A stretch of DNA of 64,000 nt, from assembly GCA_001792895.1 (NCBI GenBank), contig MARA01000012.1:1-64000 (forward strand), given 5' to 3'. The notes below the pieces were generated by a model. The model saw only the letters and a program-made list of their open reading frames with translations, did no database searches and was not told where the DNA came from. Below, one piece after another: positions 58,812-64,000 of this stretch. The translations under genes and the position numbers were made by a program. Every line of letters starts with the position of its first letter. The stretch's first letter is position 1. This DNA is from Lentinus brumalis (taxonomy: Eukaryota > Basidiomycota > Agaricomycetes > Polyporales > Polyporaceae).

Positions 58812-61471
58812 TGGTGCTCGGGTGCCGGCACGGGGGCGGCCGGTAGCCTCGTGTGCGCGTAGCGGGCCATCAGCGGACTGCGAACGAGATGCACCAGATG
58901 CAAGCTGGACCTTAGGGCACTCGGGGGCGGTATAGCGTATGAGGGGTTATACAGGTGACGGTGGATCTGGGGCGGTATATTGGCGGTGGGTATGAGGGGG
59001 AAGATACGGTGGGTGTTCTGCGAGCACTGGCTGCGTTGGAGACCTGGAAGGACATATATTTTGTGCACTCAAGGCGGAGAGCGCGGGATTCGCACTTGCA
59101 ATAGCGTATGGAGTTCATCAAGACATATATTCGCGGCCCAGTCTACAACTACACAGGAACGGCAGACACCAATGCAGAAACGCGTCTTCGCGACGGGCGC
59201 CTATTGCGTGACTTGCTGTGTTTCTCTCGCCGCGACTCTCGTCCAGACCACGACCGCGACCGCGTCTGCCCTCCCGCTCTCCTCTCTCAGCTCTGCAACG
59301 CCATGACTGCGTCTACTCTCTCGCTCTCCTCTCGCAGCTCTGCACCCCATGCTTCTGGACAGACTCTGCAGTTATCTCTCCGGTACGGCGATACACGCAC
59401 CAGCCACGGAGGCTCACCTGGGACGGACTAACCGACACGATTCCAGAAGTTGAGGCGAGCAGAAGAAACATCTCCGGAAGCCTATCGACTCGAGACAAGA
59501 CGTTCCGACACACGGTCAGTCTGCGGACAACGGACGAGGGAGAACGAAGGTGCGTACATGAACTCCGTCGCAGTGTCGGCGACTCGCGAAGTCGACACCG
59601 ACAGCGCGGAACGGGCACGTACCGAAGACGCGTAGTTATTTGTGGCCCGCTCGCTACTGGGACTGATGCACGGAGAACACCGTACTGCACACACCTGTCG
59701 CCGCCAGATGCAGGACGGCGTGCGATGGGATGCCGCCGGATGAGCCGGGACAACGTAGCTCGAAAGCGCACGGCTTCCTCGGGTCCTCACAACGCGCTGA
59801 CGGTACGTACCTCCTCGCAAGCTGAGCCCCGCGGCCTTCGAACCCGCTGCTGCTCGTCAAGGCGGCCGGAGCACGGATGCTACATCATCATAATGGTCAG
59901 TGCGAGCGACGTCGAATGCGACGAGGTACATACTAGTCGCGTGCTAACAATACTCCTCGGGGAACGTTGAAGTCCGGACGGGCAGCCGCGTAGCGTCGAC
60001 AGACACACCTGTGCGTGCACGTCCGGGACACGTAGCTGGAGCCAGCGGTGGCGTCTACATTACATCCAGGCGCGATGTCGAGCTGACGACACCGGACGCG
60101 GCGGTTGGAAACTCCTCAGCAGCGTATCGAGCTCTATGTTCAAGTATGAGCAGCGGGTCAACGCAGAGCTCGGTGAGGAGATAGCGGATTCGACAGACCT
60201 TCTCGATGCCGCTGGGCAGGCCGGCATGGGAGCTTGATGTCTGGTCGTGCGGGAAGAGCGATCCCGACGCGTGCCTCTGTCCGGGACATGGTGAGTAGAA
60301 CTCCATACCGGGTATCCGTCATGGACATAGCTCGAGTGCTCACCTACAGACGGGGTGTCGTCGTCACCATTAGAGGTAGAAGTCGACACGCATACGGAGG
60401 GCGGAACCAGCATCGAGGTAGGGCAGGTGAGGGCGGGGGAAAACCGTGAGGTGCGTCGGCGGAAGACAGCAGGACATGTCTGTATCCCGGAAGTCCCTCT
60501 GCTGAGCTCCGGAGGTGGTGACATCTTCCATGCATACAGTTGTTCCGTCTTCCCGTGTGCCTTCAAGACGCGCATCGCGATGGTCGCGTCATCCTGGGAG
60601 TAAGTAGGTCGTATTCGGCAGAGCGCGCACTATGCCGGACGGGCTTGTTAGCCTCACCCAGACTGCATGTCAGACTCGGCTGTTGGGAAGCGAACGCAAA
60701 CACCGCGTGGAAAGTTCAGCCAGCGTGCATTCATAGGCACGGAAGCGCACCGGATCTCACGCTGCAATTCTTTTTGGGAGAATGCAGACGCTGCGCGACG
60801 AGGAGGGTGCCACATAGATGTATACAGTGATATCTGGGTTCTGGCACTGACGGTCATACCTCTGATACCGTTCTCTGCGCGGGATGGCATGGTCATTTGG
60901 GGAGAGCACTGTGGACGGAAGCGACGAGGAAGCGAGTGAGTATCGCGGAGGATGTCATTCTCACGGCCCTGCAACCCAAGGTACATACAATGGAACCGGC
61001 ATCCAATCCCGGACACGCGTCGCGACGCGGGTGACATGGTCATGTGACCGTGTCGTTCATTGATTCCGTATACTTGCGCTCTCCCGAGTGTATGGTGCTT
61101 CTTGCGCACTCTATCTCATGGTATGTATCTCGAGAATAATGAGCTGCAGAGCTGATGCGCGTCCACAGTACTGAGGAGTCTCACACGCAGCTGCGCAATC
61201 GGGACCCTCACGGTACTATCTCTCCACCCGAGAAGACGGCGACCGCGAGCAAAAATAGAGCGGATACTTATACGTAACACGACTGAAAGAATGGTCATAC
61301 CGAATTGGTACCGCTGTTAGGCACGGCTATCGCTGGTATGGAAGGAGTCACCTTGGCGAAGTACTGATCTCTGTACACACGGAAGAGAACAAGGCCACAG
61401 GCACCAGCCTGGCTTGGCTGCATCGGCAGACTCCCGGGACTAATAATCGCAGTACGAACAGAAGACCAGAA
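58812..61471 (+). other. Unit E module R
   Basis: The R-gene start is deleted (CTGCAG joins TTATCTCTCCG near 59371). The exon 59450-59635 (EETSPEAYRLETRRSDTRS) ends at an in-frame TAG near 59633. A 250-codon open frame in another phase (59218-59970) covers the same DNA. Mid-R is of type A. Frames 60540-60830 and 60667-60939 overlap. Unrecognised. Confidence 0.4.
58925..58998 (+). repeat. GGCGGTATA minisatellite downstream of GH3 copy E
   Basis: A word like GGGGCGGTATA followed by GGCGGTGGGTATGAGGGG occurs about twice in E and once in the other units, with different internal lengths (A 18332-18372, D 48657-48696). It is a rapidly changing spot just after the GH3 3' end. Confidence 0.6.
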
Positions 61472-64000
61472 GAGTCGGTGACTCCAGCGGGAAGACATGC
61501 AGGAGTTGCTAGGCCATTCCGGGGCACTTCATCGACCTCTTCAGCCATCCTCCAAATTCCCCGCCGATGGCAGGCCTTGCCAGCTCTCACAGAAGCTCGA
61601 GCACGAACGACCGTGTGAACAGGCTCTTAACCATCCGAGGGTACTCGGGATGCACGCTGATATACTTACGTCAACATAGTACACTCAGGCTGCCATCTTC
61701 GAGCGGCCGAGCAAGCGAGACATCCCGATCATGCAACGCCTGCCTCAAGCACGAACCTGTCGCTGGCACGCGACCGCCTCTATTTCTCGGAGTACGAACG
61801 CAAGGTTCTAGTAGCCTACAGGCTCGATACCAGTCCGACTTCGCAAGGGAAGTTGGACTAGCCTCAGTTGCCTTTCGCACTGGGATGGACCATGGTATTG
61901 CAAGACTCCACAGACCTTGAAGCACCGGCGTCCGGATACCCATTGCAATGCGGTGTCTTCGAGACAACATGTCCGGTAGGTGTACATTGCGCATCCGACT
62001 CGGAGCGGTACTTGAAGCTCAACACGTTACACGCAACCGTCTAACGTCGCCTTCAATAGGGCCGGTATGGATCCAGGTACCCTCCCAGCCCGTCTTGTAG
62101 ACGAAAGGTTGACATGCCACATGCGAGCCGCACTCGGCGCAGCAAGCACGGCGCCGTGAGCACGTCCCTGGGATTGTCACTGAAGCTAACAGGTGTCTCG
62201 CGGTTCAAGAACATGACGAGCGGGGCTCTCGAGAGTCGACGGTCGCATCGATCCTACATGTACAGACACCGACATGAGACACGACGATTATTCAAGGGAG
62301 GGAGTGTCAGCGTTCTGTGCTCTGAAGTCCCTCGTGAAGCATTGCGGCTCTCTAGCTGGAGGTACCCACACGTTGAAGAGAAGTATACGGCGGAGGGCAG
62401 AGCATCATTCTGGTAAGGATCGTCGAGTACTGAGATCGGAGCTGCTGCAGAACGAGGCCAATACTCTCTCCTCGCCTCCAGAGAGGTATAAAGTCCGAAC
62501 GAAGCCACAAACTCAGGCCAACCGACGGTTTCGAGGCTCGAGTGCCGACAATCTCAATATTTCAAGCAAGTGCTGCCCGAAGTGCATAGCACCGGTGGAA
62601 ACACTCGTCAGAGACGAACGAGCAGAACGCAACCGGCTTGAACTGTCCTATGAATCTCTGGGAGCTTCGAGAATTTAGAAAGCGGTGTCTGTATTTCCCG
62701 TACTTTACCAACACGACACGACACGGCGAGTCCGACCCCATCCGCACCTCAATCCTCGCCAGCCCCGACTCAGTCTCGTAGCGCAAACGGCATCTTCGTC
62801 CCATCCCTGCGCACGAGACCGTGGACCCGAGGTCGTCAACCGTTATGGCCGGGAGGAGCGATGCGTGGATCGTGACAGCGCGTACCTGGCCCTGTGCTGA
62901 ACATCGGCGCAGTCCCGCCCCGTCGTCCCGTCGTTCGGTCGCCAGAGGTCGAGCATTCTTCCAAGTCCTCCGTCCTCTTCGCGTCCGGGCGACGAACCAC
63001 GCTCTCGTGCGAGGAGAGTCCGAGTTCGCCGTGTCGTCCCAGTTCGCAGTGCAGAGTGCAGACCACGAGGCTCATGGGAGCTGCTTGCGCGGCCCTGCGG
63101 TCTGCTGGAGCCTGGAGTCTGGAGCCTGGAGCCTGGAGGGAACGTACGTCGTACGAAGACGGATGGGGACGGGGACGGGCACTGCAGCGGGCCTCGAGGC
63201 GCGTCGGCGGCGAGCGAAACAGTACCTGAGGCTGCTACGCGGTGGCCGTGGCTCGTGCGAACTCACGGACACCAGCTCTCCGTTTCCAGGGCCTTTGAAG
63301 GTTTGCGTCGAGCGTGCTCGGGTGCGGTCATGGGGGGATGCAACGTACAGCTGCGTGCGAGCTCGGAGAGAAGCTCGATCCGCGGAGTCGCGGACTGCTC
63401 CGTGCGACCTTCGAGTTCCTCCCGCCCTCTGCACGTGGAGGGACTCAGTGCGCACTGTGTATGCGGACGACTGACGACGGACGGAGCTGAGCGGCGAGCC
63501 CCAGCACAATGCCGTAGCTGGAGGAGTGAGTGAACTGCCAGCGAGACCTTGCAAGATGTTCGCTTCGACGATCTGCACGGTCGCGTCAGCAAGACACTCG
63601 AAGCGCAATTCGGGACGGCGAACCACACGAACCTGAGCGTGCGATGCGTCCCGCGCGTCATGCGTGCCTGTCGGTAGACGTGAGGAGCGAGATCTCGACG
63701 TTCCGGCACGACATCGTTGGGTTCGAGTCTTCAAGAATGACATCTGGTGCTGTCAGCGTGAAGTCGGGACGGTGAACACTTGCCTTTGACCGTGTGGTGA
63801 GCTGCACGAATCCCGGGTCAGCAACGACTTTGAATTCCGGGCGGGGTATACATCGAATGGCGGCCGTGTTCGGTACTGAATGAATTAATAATTTCGTCAG
63901 CGGGCTGGCTGCTTCAGACGCACCGAACCGTGTGCCTGGCTGGTAGTTTCTGATACGAATCAGCAGTAATTGCCGACATGTGCACTGAATATTTACTCAC
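61472..64000 (+). repeat. Array unit F (partial, truncated by window end)
   Basis: Only the L module is present; the window ends at the L/P border (TTTACTCAC). About 0.6 kb is missing inside L at a junction near 61742, where the segment ending CAACGCCTGC joins CTCAAGCACGAAC. A further GH3 copy is expected about 1.1 kb beyond the window. Confidence 0.85.
61472..64000 (+). other. Unit F module L, internally deleted
   Basis: It lacks most of the sequence matching 21170-21720 of unit B. The open frame 61567-61920 spans the junction. The remainder follows unit A (ROOT words KRSIRRRAEHHSG near 62372) and has frames 62821-63474 and 63255-63533 (ending AQCRSWRSE). Unrecognised. Confidence 0.35.

Larger units (their letters stand above)
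51213..61471 (+). repeat. Array unit E
   Basis: Modules: L 51213-54308, P 54309-55593, GH3 55667-58811, R 58812-61471. L and the GH3 5' half are like B, mid-R is like A, and the R end is like A and B. A duplicated minisatellite word is present after the GH3 stop (58925-58998). Confidence 0.9.
10572..64000 (+). repeat. Direct tandem array of a ~10.3-kb unit (5 full copies + partial)
   Basis: A landmark GAGTC(G/T)GT word recurs at 10572, 20873, 30503, 40876, 51213 and 61472, giving unit lengths of about 10301, 9630, 10373, 10337 and 10259 bp. All units are in the same direction with the same module order L-P-GH3-R. Copies differ by substitutions, small indels and subtype blocks, so they are real diverged copies rather than a duplicated contig. 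The right end of the array is not reached. Confidence 0.95.

Noticed and set aside
10572..64000. The array as a retrotransposon or other mobile element series
   Set aside because: I found no terminal repeats, target-site duplications, reverse transcriptase, integrase or transposase motifs in any unit. Direct head-to-tail order with a constant landmark fits tandem duplication.
10572..64000. The array as a pure assembly duplication of one unit
   Set aside because: Units differ by many substitutions, unit-specific deletions (B, F) and subtype blocks, which a duplicated contig would not show. Exact copy number still needs long reads.
63980..64000. Telomere or array end at the window edge
   Set aside because: The last bases are the normal L/P border seen in the other units (GAATATTTACTCAC). 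No TTAGGG-type repeat is present, so the array simply continues.

Overview
The window reads as nuclear DNA of a filamentous basidiomycete, probably an agaricomycete; I would guess a polypore-type wood decayer but cannot prove it. The reasons are GC-rich coding sequence, genes split by many 50-65 nt introns with GTRNGT donors and CTAAC/CTGAC branch sites, a fungal intracellular GH3/PA14 beta-glucosidase, and gene families that I know only from basidiomycetes. There are no bacterial operons, no CRISPR array, and no rRNA or tRNA that I can support.

Region 1 (1-5.2 kb) holds three related coiled-coil/RING-type zinc-finger genes: minus 307-1466, plus 1842-3279, minus 3587-4895. They share exon architecture, including an 18-nt microexon between the coiled coil and the zinc-finger exons. 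They also share an identical 24-nt element just 5' of each start codon, always in gene orientation.

Region 2 (5.2-10.57 kb) holds three plus-strand genes of basidiomycete-type families of unknown function: a Pro/Gln/Ala-rich protein with apparent frameshifts, an intact five-exon basic nuclear-looking protein, and a short broken gene. A C-rich minisatellite and a G-rich palindromic tract follow.

Region 3 (10.57 kb to the window end) is one direct tandem array of a roughly 10.3-kb unit: five full copies (A-E) and the start of a sixth (F). Each unit has four modules. L (about 3.1 kb) has open frames but no recognised family. P (about 1.3 kb) is a leader/promoter region with two TATA-like sites and a GT-AG intron. 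G is a 12-exon GH3 beta-glucosidase with an inserted PA14 domain and a C-terminal Fn3-like domain. R (about 2.6 kb) is the GH3 3' flank plus a probable multi-exon gene of unknown function. All five GH3 copies carry frameshifts, stops or start-codon losses as sequenced. Copy C is the most complete. Copies B and E share several lesions and form a second subtype.

Relatedness among units changes from module to module (L: C with D; GH3 5' half: B with E and A with D; mid-R: B with D), as expected from repeated unequal exchange and gene conversion. Many lesions are single-base losses in G or C runs, and similar losses occur in single-copy genes outside the array. Some of the apparent pseudogenisation may therefore be sequence error, and raw-read checking decides this.
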